From NCBI RefSeq assembly GCF_025061645.1, contig NZ_JANYMP010000012.1:62001-126000 (forward strand): a stretch of 64,000 nt of DNA, given 5' to 3'. Positions 41,753 through 50,091 of the stretch are shown here, one piece after another. Made by a program: the position numbers and the translations under genes. The stretch comes from Umezawaea endophytica (lineage in GTDB: Bacteria > Actinomycetota > Actinomycetes > Mycobacteriales > Pseudonocardiaceae). A model generated the notes under the pieces. That model was given only the letters and a program-made list of their open reading frames with translations, did no database searches and was not told the DNA's origin. How positions within the stretch are numbered: position 1 is the stretch's first letter; each line of letters begins with the position of its first letter.

Positions 41753-42655
41753 ATGACAGACGCCGTGGTCGTGACCGACATCCGCAAGTCGTACGGTGAC
41801 CTCAACGCCGTGGACGGCGTGTCCTTCACGGTCGCCGAGGGCGAGTTCTTCGGCATCCTCGGACCGAACGGGGCGGGCAAGACCACGACGCTGGAGATCG
41901 TGGAAGGCCTGCGCGAGCCCGATTCCGGCACCGTGGAGCTGCTCGGGGTGAACCCGTGGCCGCGCAACCCGGAACTGCTGCCGCGCGTCGGCGTGCAGCT
42001 CCAGGCGTCCAGCTTCTTCGAGCGGCTGACCGCGCGGGAGCAGCTCGAGACCTTCGGCTCCCTCTACGGCGTCGGCACGGCGAAGGCCGGGGAGATGCTG
42101 GAGCTGGTGGGCCTGACGGACAAGGCCGACGTGCAGGAGAACAAGCTGTCCGGCGGCCAGCGCCAGCGCCTCTCGATCGCCTGCGCGCTGGTCCACGACC
42201 CGGACGTCGTGTTCCTCGACGAGCCGACGGCCGCGCTGGACCCGCAGGCCCGGCGCAACCTGTGGGACGTCCTGCGCGCGATCCAGGCCCGCGGCAAGAC
42301 CATCGTCTACACCACGCACTACCTGGACGAGGCCGAGATCCTCTGCGACCGGGTGGCCATCATGGACCGCGGCAAGGTGCTGGCGCTGGACTCGCCCGCG
42401 GCCCTGGTGCGCGGACTGGACGCGCCGACGCGCATCCTGCTGCAACCCGGCGCGCTGCCGCTGGACACCGCGCGCGAACTGGAGGGCGTGGACACCGCGG
42501 CCGAGGACGAGGTCAGCCTGACGATCTCGACCCGCAAGCCCGCGCGGGTCCTCTCGACCCTCGCCGAGCGCGGCACCCTGGACGGGCTCCAGGTCCGCAC
42601 CGCCACGCTCGAGGACGTCTTCCTCGACCACACCGGACGGGAGTACCGCGCATGA
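41753..42655 (+). CDS. ABC-2 exporter ATPase
   Basis: A 300-residue ATP-binding subunit of the DrrA/CcmA-like exporter class. Walker A is GPNGAGKTTTLEIV, the signature LSGGQRQRLSIACAL, Walker B VVFLDEPTAALD and the switch His YTTHYLDEAE. The C-terminal 80 residues form the extra domain found in drug-export ATPases (ending LEDVFLDHTGREYRA). The ATG overlaps a leaderless promoter, and the stop overlaps the permease start in ATGA. It would power export of a lipid, antibiotic or other hydrophobic compound; nothing nearby identifies the cargo. Confidence 0.93.
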   Translation: MTDAVVVTDIRKSYGDLNAVDGVSFTVAEGEFFGILGPNGAGKTTTLEIVEGLREPDSGTVELLGVNPWPRNPELLPRVGVQLQASSFFERLTAREQLETFGSLYGVGTAKAGEMLELVGLTDKADVQENKLSGGQRQRLSIACALVHDPDVVFLDEPTAALDPQARRNLWDVLRAIQARGKTIVYTTHYLDEAEILCDRVAIMDRGKVLALDSPAALVRGLDAPTRILLQPGALPLDTARELEGVDTAAEDEVSLTISTRKPARVLSTLAERGTLDGLQVRTATLEDVFLDHTGREYRA

Positions 42656-43701
42656 GCACCACCGCGTTCAAGAGCCTCTCGACGGCCATGTTCAAGGGTT
42701 TCGTCCGCGACAAGATGTCGCTGTTCTTCATGTTCTTCTTCCCGCTCATGTTCCTGGTGGTCTTCGGGCTCCTGCTGGGGGACTCGGGCGAGGACAAGAT
42801 CAAGATCGCGGTGACCGGCGACGGCCCGGTCGTCGCGGCGCTCGACCAGACCGGCGCCGTGGAGATCCAGCGGTTCGACGACGAGCGGGCGGCGCTCGCC
42901 AAGGTCGAGGACGGCGACCTCCCGGCGGCGATCATCCTGCGCGGCAACGCCATCCAGTTGCGGTTCGCCGCCAGCGACCAGGTGGCGGCGGGAACGGTGA
43001 ACGGCCTGGTGTCGGGCGTGGTCGACAAGCTCAACCTGAGCGCGACCGGTCAGCCCGCGGCGTTCAGCCTCCAGCAGCAGCCGGTCGAGGACGCGTCCCT
43101 CAAACCGATCCAGTACCTCACCCCCGGCATCCTGTCCTGGGGCATCTCCATCTCGGCCGTCTTCGGCGCCGCGCTGACCATGGTGTCCTGGCGCAAGAAG
43201 CAGGTCCTGCGCCGCATCCGGCTCGCCCCGGTCAGCGCCTTCACGGTCCTCACCTCGCGGCTGACCGTCAGCGTGGGCATCGCGATCGTCCAGGCCATCA
43301 CGTTCGTGCTGGTGGCGTTGACCCCGCCGTTCGGCCTCAAGCTGTCCGGAAGCTGGTACCTCGCGCTGCCCCTGCTGGTCCTCGGCACCCTGGCGTTCTT
43401 CGCCATCGGCATGCTCGTGGGCGCGTTCTGCAAGACGGAGGAGGCGGCCAGCGGCGCGGCGAACATCCTGGTGATGCCGATGTCGTTCCTGTCCGGCTCG
43501 TTCTTCCCCATCGAGAACGCGCCCGGCTGGCTCCAGGCGGTCTCGCAGGCGTTGCCGCTGCGGCACATGAACGACGGCATGCTCGACGTCCTGGTGCGGG
43601 GCAAGGGGATCGAGGCGCTGCTGCTGCCCTGCTCGGTGCTGATCGCCTTCACGGCGGTGGTCGGCTTCGCCGCGGCCAAGATCTTCCGCTGGGAGGATTA
43701 A
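42652..43701 (+). CDS. ABC-2 type exporter permease
   Basis: A 349-residue permease of the ABC2 superfamily. It has an N-terminal helix (LFFMFFFPLMFLVVFGLLLG), a large extracytoplasmic domain of about 130 residues, and five C-terminal helices including ILSWGISISAVFGAALTMVSWRKK and ILVMPMSFLSGSFFPIENAPGWLQ. The last segment is the usual ABC-2 signature. Translation is coupled to the ATPase through a 4-base overlap. The pair is probably an export system for a hydrophobic compound. Confidence 0.92.
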   Translation: MSTTAFKSLSTAMFKGFVRDKMSLFFMFFFPLMFLVVFGLLLGDSGEDKIKIAVTGDGPVVAALDQTGAVEIQRFDDERAALAKVEDGDLPAAIILRGNAIQLRFAASDQVAAGTVNGLVSGVVDKLNLSATGQPAAFSLQQQPVEDASLKPIQYLTPGILSWGISISAVFGAALTMVSWRKKQVLRRIRLAPVSAFTVLTSRLTVSVGIAIVQAITFVLVALTPPFGLKLSGSWYLALPLLVLGTLAFFAIGMLVGAFCKTEEAASGAANILVMPMSFLSGSFFPIENAPGWLQAVSQALPLRHMNDGMLDVLVRGKGIEALLLPCSVLIAFTAVVGFAAAKIFRWED

Positions 43702-43738
43702 CACCCCAAAACGCCCGTGAGCCCGCTCACGCAGCACA

Positions 43739-44065
43739 ATGGAGGTCATGCTCTCCACCTCGGCAGGCCGCTTCCGCCTCTTCGCGCAGGCAGAGGCGGT
43801 GTCCTGGGCCGGTCTGCTGATCGGCATGCTCTTCAAGTACGTGCTGTCGGACAACGACCTCGGGGTGAAGATCTTCGGCCCGATCCACGGGTTCATCTTC
43901 ATCGTCTACATCTTCACGGCCCTGTTCGCGGGCGTGGCCCAGAAGTGGGAGCGCCGCACGACGGTCTTCGCGCTGCTGGCGAGCATCCCGCCGTTCGGCA
44001 CGATCGTCTTCGAGCGCTGGGCCCTGCGGACCGGCAGGCTGAACGTTCAGGTCAACGCGGCCTGA
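43739..44065 (+). CDS. DUF3817 membrane protein
   Basis: A 108-residue membrane protein of the DUF3817 family, with three helices: RLFAQAEAVSWAGLLIGMLFKY, IHGFIFIVYIFTALFAG and VFALLASIPPFGTIVFERWAL. The family is common in actinobacteria and has no known function; the central GPIHGF motif is its hallmark. The ATG at 43739 is used, though an ATG at 43748 directly follows GGAGGTC and could serve. The end overlaps the convergent phosphotransferase gene by 19 bases. Confidence 0.87.
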   Translation: MEVMLSTSAGRFRLFAQAEAVSWAGLLIGMLFKYVLSDNDLGVKIFGPIHGFIFIVYIFTALFAGVAQKWERRTTVFALLASIPPFGTIVFERWALRTGRLNVQVNAA

Positions 44066-45138
44066 GCCTTCCGGATCTCGTACTCGGGGTCCCCGAAGTG
44101 GTAGACCTGCTCGCTCTCCTCGATGTTCGCCAGGAACTCGCGGTAGCGGATCGCGTTGAACACGTGCACGAGCGGGACGGCCAGGTCGAGCGCGGTGGCC
44201 GGGTCGCTGTCCGGCACGTGCTCCAGCCACGCCGCCGTCCACACCTCGGCGAGCAGCGGACGCTGCTCCGGGGCGAGGTACGTCCACAGCCGGGCGGCGT
44301 CCAGCGCCGGGTGGCCCAGGTGCGAGTCGGCCCAGTCGATCACCTGGGTGGTGACGCCGTCGGACTGCCAGTTGCCGGGGTGGAAGTCGCCGTGCAGGAG
44401 CGTCGGCGGCAACCCGGTGGCGAGCAGCGCGTCCGCCCGTTCGCGGGAACCCTCCACCTCGGATGACCACATCGGCACCTCGGGCAGGTCGGGGTGCTCC
44501 TCGTGGGCGAGCGCGGCCTGGACGGCCACGAGCCGCGGCACCACCGACCGGATCTGCTCCGGCGTCGGCTCCCAGCAGGGCTCGCCGGGCGCGTCGGCCA
44601 TCAGCACCCGCAGCGGTGCGGTCGCGATCACCTCGGGAACCAGCGTCGGGTCCAGCGCGGACACCAGCCGCAGCGCGATGAGCTCGGCCGCGAAGAACGG
44701 CGGCAGCTCCTTCACCCACACCCGTCCGGCGGCGGTGTCGATCCGGAAGACGCACGACAGGTTCCACGTCTTCTTCTGCCGAACCTCACCGGTCCGGGTG
44801 ACGTGCTCCTCCGCCCACGCCAGCAGCGCGGCGGTGCCGCCCGGTTTGGCCCACGGCAGCCGCAGCGGCGTGTCCGGGAACGTGTGCACGGGCTCGGTGA
44901 CCAGCGCGGCCAGGTCCGGCGTCCCGTGCGCTTCGACCTGGTAGGTCGCCGTGCCCCCGTGCGTGCCCTCGCCGACGCCCTCCACGAGCCGCAGCACGCT
45001 CGTCGGCACGCCGAGCACCCGGTCGAGGTGCGCGGTGACGTCCTCGACCTGCGACCACCACCGGCTCTCCACGGTGAACGGCCCGAGCGACCCCACGTAC
45101 TCGCCGTCGACCGTGACCAGGGCTATGACCTCGCGCAT
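44047..45138 (-). CDS. Aminoglycoside phosphotransferase-fold kinase
   Basis: A 363-residue small-molecule kinase of the APH/choline-kinase superfamily. The catalytic loop is LLHGDFHPGNW and the magnesium-binding Asp is in VIDWADSHLGHPALD. A unique N-terminal half (residues 1-110) contains YVGSLGPFTVESRWWSQVEDV and resembles the leader domain of uncharacterised actinobacterial phosphotransferases. Real aminoglycoside resistance enzymes are smaller, so resistance should not be assumed. The ATG at 45138 lacks a clear ribosome-binding site. It is on the same strand as, and 41 bases upstream of, nothing coupled; the MarR gene lies behind it in the same direction. Confidence 0.82.
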   Translation of the reverse strand: MREVIALVTVDGEYVGSLGPFTVESRWWSQVEDVTAHLDRVLGVPTSVLRLVEGVGEGTHGGTATYQVEAHGTPDLAALVTEPVHTFPDTPLRLPWAKPGGTAALLAWAEEHVTRTGEVRQKKTWNLSCVFRIDTAAGRVWVKELPPFFAAELIALRLVSALDPTLVPEVIATAPLRVLMADAPGEPCWEPTPEQIRSVVPRLVAVQAALAHEEHPDLPEVPMWSSEVEGSRERADALLATGLPPTLLHGDFHPGNWQSDGVTTQVIDWADSHLGHPALDAARLWTYLAPEQRPLLAEVWTAAWLEHVPDSDPATALDLAVPLVHVFNAIRYREFLANIEESEQVYHFGDPEYEIRKAQAALT

Positions 45139-45179
45139 CCGCACAGGGTGGCTGATCGACCCCGGCCCGCGCGACCGGT

Positions 45180-45683
45180 TTAGTCCTCGAAGTCCCCGAC
45201 CGCGCGCCGCACCTTGGCCAGCAGGTCCGTGAGCTGCTCGGTCTGCCGTTCCGTCAGCCCGCGCAGGCCGAAGTCCACCCCGGTCACGGCTTCGGTGGCG
45301 GTCTCGCGCCGGGCCCGGCCGTCGGCGGTGATCTCGACCAGCGTCGTCCGCCGGTCGGTCGGGTGCGGGTTGCGCCGCACCAACCCGTCGGCCTCCAGCC
45401 GGTCCACGATGTTCGTGACGCTGGTGGGGTGGAGCTGGAGCCGCTCGCCCATGACCCGCATCGGCAGGCTGCCCGCCTTTGAGAAGGTCAGCAGCACCAG
45501 CGCCTCGTAGCGGGCGAACGTCAGCCCGTGCGGCTTGAGCGCCGCGTCGACGGCCGACTGGATGATTTGCTGTACCCGCATGACGCTCGTGACCGCCGCC
45601 ATCGCCGTCGACGGTCCGATGCGCTTCTCCCACAGCTCGGCCGCGCGTGCGATCGGGTCGAACGGCAGTGGCTGGGGCGTCAT
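45180..45683 (-). CDS. MarR-family transcriptional regulator
   Basis: A 167-residue winged-helix regulator. The DNA-binding region is [48 protein letters not shown], with the wing Asp-Arg-Arg that is diagnostic for MarR. Flanking helices form the dimer interface. It ends 41 bases before the kinase gene on the same strand, so the two may be co-transcribed, and diverges from the thiamine-binding gene with 48 bases between starts. It probably represses itself and a divergent neighbour, but no clear palindrome was identified in that short gap. Confidence 0.92.
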   Translation of the reverse strand: MTPQPLPFDPIARAAELWEKRIGPSTAMAAVTSVMRVQQIIQSAVDAALKPHGLTFARYEALVLLTFSKAGSLPMRVMGERLQLHPTSVTNIVDRLEADGLVRRNPHPTDRRTTLVEITADGRARRETATEAVTGVDFGLRGLTERQTEQLTDLLAKVRRAVGDFED

Positions 45684-45731
45684 GCAGGCGAAGCTACCAG
45701 TGGGTACAAGTCGATGGTCCAGGAGGCACGC

Positions 45732-46031
45732 GTGCTCATCGCGTTCAGCGTCAGCCCGCTCGGCGGGGAGTCCGACAGCGTCGCGGAGGCGGTCGCGGAA
45801 GCCGTCCGCGTCGTCCGCGAGTCGGGTCTGCCCAACGAGACCAACGCCATGTTCACCCTCGTCGAAGGGGAGTGGGACGAGGTGATGGCCGTGGTCAAGA
45901 AGGCGACCGAGGCCGTGCAGGCCGCCGCGCCGCGGGTCAGCCTGGTCCTCAAGGCCGACATCCGGCCCGGCTTCACCGGTCAGATGGCCGCCAAGGTCGA
46001 GCGCGTGGAGGCCCACCTGCGCGAGCTGTGA
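45732..46031 (+). CDS. Thiamine-binding protein (MTH1187/YkoF family)
   Basis: A 99-residue ferredoxin-like protein of the MTH1187 family (formerly DUF77), members of which bind thiamine or its pyrimidine part. It contains [25 protein letters not shown], the [19 protein letters not shown] strand-helix and [12 protein letters not shown] with [15 protein letters not shown] lies 5 bases before the GTG at 45732, which fixes the start against the ATG at 45714. The icmA gene follows, but a promoter-like region between them argues against one operon. It may act in thiamine salvage or transport. Confidence 0.86.
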   Translation: MLIAFSVSPLGGESDSVAEAVAEAVRVVRESGLPNETNAMFTLVEGEWDEVMAVVKKATEAVQAAAPRVSLVLKADIRPGFTGQMAAKVERVEAHLREL

Positions 46032-46053
46032 CAGGTGACACGATGGCGTCAGA

Positions 46054-46072
46054 TAGTCGGACATCCTACTAT
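46054..46072 (+). promoter_or_regulatory. Promoter and overlapping palindrome upstream of icmA
   Basis: TACTAT (46067-46072) is a good -10 element in an unusually A/T-rich patch. It overlaps an imperfect palindrome, TAGTCGGACATCCTACTA (46054-46071), in which 7 of 9 positions pair. A repressor bound there would block the promoter. The downstream ATG at 46103 fits this layout better than the ATG at 46043. Confidence 0.5.
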
Positions 46073-46102
46073 TTAGGGATCGACGACGATGCGGAGACCG
46101 CC

Positions 46103-47836
46103 ATGCCTGCTCCCGGCTACGACGAGAACCAAGCGGACCACGAGGCCGGTCGTCAGCGCTGGCAGGCCGCCTACGCGAAGGCCGAGGCGACCGGCCGGGT
46201 CCGCGACGCCGACTTCACCACGCTCTCCGGTGTCGAGGTCGACCCCGTCTACGGGCCTCAGCCCGGTGAGGTGGTCGAGGGCTTCGAGCGCATCGGCTGG
46301 CCCGGCGAGTACCCGTTCACCCGCGGCCTGCACCCGACCGGGTACCGCGGCAAGAACTGGACCATCCGGCAGTTCGCCGGCTTCGGCAACGCCGAGCAGA
46401 CCAACGAGCGCTACAAGATGATCCTGGCGCGCGGCGGCGGCGGGCTGTCCGTCGCCTTCGACATGCCGACGCTGATGGGCAAGGACTCCGACGACCCCCG
46501 GTCGCTCGGCGAGGTCGGGCACTGCGGCGTGGCGATCGACTCGGCCGCCGACATGGACGTGCTGTTCGGCGACATCCCGCTGGAGCAGGTCACGACGTCG
46601 ATGACGATCTCGGGGCCCGCCGTGCCGGTGTTCGTGATGTACCTCGTGGCCGCCGAGCGGCAGGGCGCGGACATCGGGAAGCTCAACGGCACGTTGCAGA
46701 CGGACATCTTCAAGGAGTACATCGCCCAGAAGGAGTGGCTGTTCGCGCCCGAGCCGCACCTGCGGCTCATCGGCGACCTGATGGCCTACTGCCAGGACAA
46801 CATCCCCGCGTACAAGCCGCTGTCGGTGTCCGGGTACCACATCCGGGAGGCCGGGGCGACGGCCGCGCAGGAGCTGGCGTTCACGCTCGCCGACGGGTTC
46901 GGGTACGTCGAACTGGGGCTGTCGCGCGGGCTGGACATCGAGAAGTTCGCGCCGGGGCTGAGCTTCTTCTTCGACTCGCACCTCGACTTCTTCGAGGAGA
47001 TCGCGAAGTTCCGCGCGGCCCGGCGGATCTGGGCCCGGTGGATGCGGGACGTGTACGGGGCCCGCACGGCCAAGGCCCAGCAGCTCCGGTTCCACACGCA
47101 GACCGCGGGCGTGTCGCTGACGGCCCAGCAGCCGGACAACAACATCGTCCGCACGGCCGTCGAGGCGCTGGCCGCCGTCCTGGGCGGCACGAACTCGTTG
47201 CACACCAACGCGTTGGACGAGGTGCTGGCGCTGCCGTCGGAGAAGGCCGCGCAGATCGCGCTGCGCACGCAGCAGGTGATCATGGAGGAGACCGGGGTCT
47301 CGAACGTCGCGGACCCGCTGGGCGGGTCGTGGTACGTCGAGGCGTTGACGGACAAGATCGAGGCCGAGGCCGAGAAGGTGTTCGACCGGATCAAGGACAT
47401 GGCGCGGGTCGCCGTGCCGTCCGGTGAGCACGAGATCGGGGAGATGACGTCCGGGATCCTGCGGGGGATCGAGGACGGCTGGTTCACCGGGGAGACGGCG
47501 GACTCGGCGTTCGTGTACCAGGTGGCGCTGGAGAAGGGTGACAAGAAGGTCGTCGGGGTGAACGTCCACACGGAGTCGCTGTCGGAGAACCTGGAGATCC
47601 TGCGGGTCAGCCACGAGGTGGAGCGCGAGCAGAACCGCGTGCTCGCCGCCCGGCGGGCGGGGCGGGACCAGGCGGCCGTCGACCGGGCGCTGGCCAGGAT
47701 GGTCGAGGTGGCGCGGACCGACGGGAACCTGATCGAGCCGATGCTGGCCGCGGCTCGGGTGGAGGCGACGCTCGGGGAGATCTGCGGGGTGCTGAAGGAC
47801 GAGTGGGGCGGTTACACGGAGCCCGCCCGGTTCTGA
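46103..47836 (+). CDS. icmA: Isobutyryl-CoA mutase large subunit IcmA
   Basis: A 577-residue catalytic subunit of a coenzyme B12-dependent acyl-CoA mutase, interconverting isobutyryl-CoA and n-butyryl-CoA. It closely resembles Streptomyces cinnamonensis IcmA. The specificity residues are diagnostic: Phe91 in TIRQFAGFGNAEQTNERYK and Gln209 in IFKEYIAQKEWLF correspond to Phe80 and Gln198 of that enzyme, where methylmalonyl-CoA mutase has Tyr and Arg. The B12-binding domain is absent, so a separate IcmB must exist elsewhere. The ATG at 46103 has GGAG 6 bases upstream. It would link valine breakdown and butyryl-CoA from the ccr pathway. Confidence 0.95.
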   Translation: MPAPGYDENQADHEAGRQRWQAAYAKAEATGRVRDADFTTLSGVEVDPVYGPQPGEVVEGFERIGWPGEYPFTRGLHPTGYRGKNWTIRQFAGFGNAEQTNERYKMILARGGGGLSVAFDMPTLMGKDSDDPRSLGEVGHCGVAIDSAADMDVLFGDIPLEQVTTSMTISGPAVPVFVMYLVAAERQGADIGKLNGTLQTDIFKEYIAQKEWLFAPEPHLRLIGDLMAYCQDNIPAYKPLSVSGYHIREAGATAAQELAFTLADGFGYVELGLSRGLDIEKFAPGLSFFFDSHLDFFEEIAKFRAARRIWARWMRDVYGARTAKAQQLRFHTQTAGVSLTAQQPDNNIVRTAVEALAAVLGGTNSLHTNALDEVLALPSEKAAQIALRTQQVIMEETGVSNVADPLGGSWYVEALTDKIEAEAEKVFDRIKDMARVAVPSGEHEIGEMTSGILRGIEDGWFTGETADSAFVYQVALEKGDKKVVGVNVHTESLSENLEILRVSHEVEREQNRVLAARRAGRDQAAVDRALARMVEVARTDGNLIEPMLAAARVEATLGEICGVLKDEWGGYTEPARF

Positions 47837-47855
47837 TCGCTCCGGTCACCGTGGT

Positions 47856-47897
47856 CGTCGAGGGCCCGACAGCCTCCCGGTTGTCGGGCCTTCGACG
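47856..47897. terminator. Terminator between icmA and the convergent gene
   Basis: A stem of about 15 base pairs (CGTCGA-GGGCCCGACA with TGTCGGGCC-TTCGACG, one imperfect position) with a 10-base loop lies just past icmA and ends 6 bases before the stop of the leftward gene. Confidence 0.8.
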
Positions 47898-47903
47898 TCC
47901 GGG

Positions 47904-48665
47904 CTACTTGGTGTTGTAAGCGATCAGGACGCCGACGGCCGTGACCGTGATGGCGATGGTCTGGAGAATCGACTTGACCCTGCTGGACGAGGTGGAGAAG
48001 TGCGTCTCCCGCAATTCCTTGAGCGTTAACGGGTAGACGATCGCCCCTTTCGTCGAGATGAGGCGGAGGAACAGGAAGTAGCCGACGCCGATCGCGGAGG
48101 CCCAGGCGATGCTGACTTGGTCGACCCAGGCTGTCTCCTCGTCGAAGTTCTCCTTCTTGGGGTGGTACGCGTAATAGATTTCGACCGCCATCAGCGTCAG
48201 CGGGAGCGAGCAGGCGAGGAAGAGGAAAGAGGTGAAGACCTTGAACCCGCGGTTGGTGATGCCGCTGTGCCGCTGTCGCCTGCCCCGTGCCCACCTCAAG
48301 ACCACGTCGACCATGTTCGAATACTCGGCGGACGACGTCAGCCCCTTGTCCAGGAACATCGATGCCTTCCTCTTGTCCAGCAGCACCCAGAAGGAATCGT
48401 CGACGACGACCACGAGGGACGAGAGTTCCGGTTTCGGCAACCGGGCGATGTCCTCGACGCTGTCCAGGCTCTCCCAGGTTTCATCCCGTTTGTCGGGGTG
48501 CTCCGTGCGGTAGTGGAGATGCGGTCGATGTCCCGTCGAGGAGGTCAGGAGATTCAGCAGCAGGTCGACGTCGTCCAGCGTGACGACGAGGTGACCGAGC
48601 TTCCACCGCGCTTGCTGCGTGAGATTGCCGTGAACGTTGATCGGGCTTGACGTCTTTTGTTCCAT
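47904..48665 (-). CDS. Hypothetical protein with two membrane helices
   Basis: A 253-residue protein of no recognised family. Residues 1-130 are soluble, with LGHLVVTLDDVDLLLNLL and ELSSLVVVVDDSFWVLLDKRKASMFL. Two hydrophobic regions follow: SFLFLACSLPLTLMAVEIYYAY at about 155-176 and SIAWASAIGVGYFLFLRLIS at about 192-211, plus a possible C-terminal helix (ILQTIAITVTAVGVLIAY). Base composition is lower in GC than neighbouring genes and codon use is less biased, which may reflect recent acquisition. The ATG at 48665 is used; an inverted repeat lies 55 bases upstream. No function can be assigned. Confidence 0.72.
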   Translation of the reverse strand: MEQKTSSPINVHGNLTQQARWKLGHLVVTLDDVDLLLNLLTSSTGHRPHLHYRTEHPDKRDETWESLDSVEDIARLPKPELSSLVVVVDDSFWVLLDKRKASMFLDKGLTSSAEYSNMVDVVLRWARGRRQRHSGITNRGFKVFTSFLFLACSLPLTLMAVEIYYAYHPKKENFDEETAWVDQVSIAWASAIGVGYFLFLRLISTKGAIVYPLTLKELRETHFSTSSSRVKSILQTIAITVTAVGVLIAYNTK

Positions 48666-49084
48666 GGCACCGGTATACCGCAAGATCGATAATGCCTGCC
48701 GAAGGGAACTCGCGGACGTGATTCACGTGGGTGAATCGTGATCGATTGGCATATTCGCCGATCGTGACCTCATTTTTGCGGACGTGGGAAGAGGGCTTTT
48801 TCGACTTTCGTCGAAATACGATTGCCTCATCCTGTTCACGTTCATCGGGAAATGGTGGGCCACCGCCCGCGCTCATCGGCGAGCGGTAACGCCTCCATCC
48901 TCACCGCGCCTCCTCTTCGACCAGGAGGCCGCGGGGAACCCCGGTCGTTTCCCGTCCTCCAGGAGAACTCCGGCCGCCGCGGGCCCCACGGATCGGTGAA
49001 CGCGAAGAGCCGTGTGGCGCAATCCATCGCGACTCACCCCGGTCCGTGCACCCGGCCGTGGGGACTCGTGCCAGGATGGACGGC
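48666..49084. other. Intergenic region with one inverted repeat
   Basis: No gene is supported in these 419 bases. The left part (48680-48830) is lower in GC than the surroundings. It holds GATTCAC-GTGG-GTGAATC (48720-48737), a perfect 7-bp inverted repeat that may be the operator of the leftward hypothetical gene, and a TTTCGAC/GTCGAAA hairpin near 48801-48818. The right part is ordinary high-GC leader sequence of the thioredoxin-fold gene. Confidence 0.55.
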
Positions 49085-50050
49085 GTGACAAGGCCAGACC
49101 CTCGCAAAACCGCAGCTCTGTCCGCAGCTCTCTCCGGGGCGGTGGACCTCGGCGCGCTCAAGGCGCGTGCCGACGCGGCCCGTCAGCGCCCCGCAGCGCC
49201 GACCTCCGCGCCCGGTGCCGCCTCGTCGGGCGGTCCCAGTCCGTGGGTCCTCGACGTCACCGAGGCCACGTTCCAGTCGGTCGTCGAGCGTTCGACGGAG
49301 GTTCCCGTTGTCGTCGAGCTGACCGCCACGTGGAGCCCGGAGGCGCAGCAGCTCTCGCCGATCCTGGAGACCGCGGCCCGCAACGGCGGTGGCGCGTGGA
49401 TCCTCGCCAGAGTCGACCTGGACGCCAGTCCGCGCATCGGCCAGGCGTTCGGCGTGCAGTCGGTGCCGACCGTGGTCGCGGTCGCCGCTGGGCAGCCGAT
49501 CGACGCGTTCGCCGGTCCTCTGCCGCAGGCGGAGTTCGACCAGTGGATCGTCCGCCTGCTGGACGCGCTGCGCGACAAGCTGCCCGGCATCGCCGCGGCC
49601 CAGGCCGGTGGCGCGCAGGGCGCCCCGGTCGAGGAGCCGGAGGACCCGCGCTTCGTCGCGGCCGAGGAAGCCTTCGAGCAGGGCGACTTCGCCGCCGCCG
49701 AGGCCGCGTACGAGGCGATCCTGGCCGTGGAACCGGCCAACGAGGAAGCCAAGGCGGCACTGGTCCAGGTCCGGTTCACCGCCCGCGCGGAAGCCGTCGA
49801 CCAGGACGCGGTCACCCGCGCCGACGCGGCTCCGGACGACCTGGACGCGCAGCTCGCCGCCGCGGACCTCCAGATCGTGAACCAGGACGTCGAGGGTGCG
49901 TTCAAGAGGCTGGTCGACACGGTTCGGCGGGTCTTCGGCGACGACCGCAACAAGGTCCGCGAGCACCTCGTCGGCCTGTTCGAACTCTTCCCGGCGGACG
50001 ACCCCAGGGTCGCCGCCGCCCGGCGGAACCTGGCCAGCGCGCTGTTCTAG
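49085..50050 (+). CDS. Thioredoxin-fold TPR co-chaperone without redox cysteines
   Basis: A 321-residue protein like YbbN/CnoX: an N-terminal thioredoxin domain (about residues 65-175) followed by TPR helices ([33 protein letters not shown]). The usual WCxxC is replaced by [12 protein letters not shown], so it has no thiol redox activity. Thioredoxin strands are visible in [39 protein letters not shown]. CnoX proteins hold damaged clients and hand them to DnaK or GroEL. The GTG at 49085 is used; an ATG at 49076 lacks support. A hairpin terminator follows. The protein is probably cytoplasmic because no signal peptide is present. Confidence 0.87.
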   Translation: MTRPDPRKTAALSAALSGAVDLGALKARADAARQRPAAPTSAPGAASSGGPSPWVLDVTEATFQSVVERSTEVPVVVELTATWSPEAQQLSPILETAARNGGGAWILARVDLDASPRIGQAFGVQSVPTVVAVAAGQPIDAFAGPLPQAEFDQWIVRLLDALRDKLPGIAAAQAGGAQGAPVEEPEDPRFVAAEEAFEQGDFAAAEAAYEAILAVEPANEEAKAALVQVRFTARAEAVDQDAVTRADAAPDDLDAQLAAADLQIVNQDVEGAFKRLVDTVRRVFGDDRNKVREHLVGLFELFPADDPRVAAARRNLASALF

Positions 50051-50057
50051 TCGAGTG

Positions 50058-50079
50058 GGGGGGAGCGGGTGCTCCCCCC
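50058..50079. terminator. Bidirectional hairpin terminator
   Basis: A perfect 9-bp stem (GGGGGGAGC and complement) with a GGGT loop lies between the convergent co-chaperone and metallopeptidase genes. Confidence 0.8.
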
Positions 50080-50091
50080 ATCACCCGCGGG

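Noticed and set aside
41753-43701. Antibiotic self-resistance exporter marking a biosynthetic gene cluster
   Set aside because: No polyketide, peptide or terpene synthase gene lies in the window; ABC-2 pairs of this kind are common outside clusters.
44047-45138. Aminoglycoside resistance function for the APH-fold kinase
   Set aside because: The protein is much longer than known resistance enzymes and has an unrelated N-terminal half; the fold is shared with many metabolic kinases.
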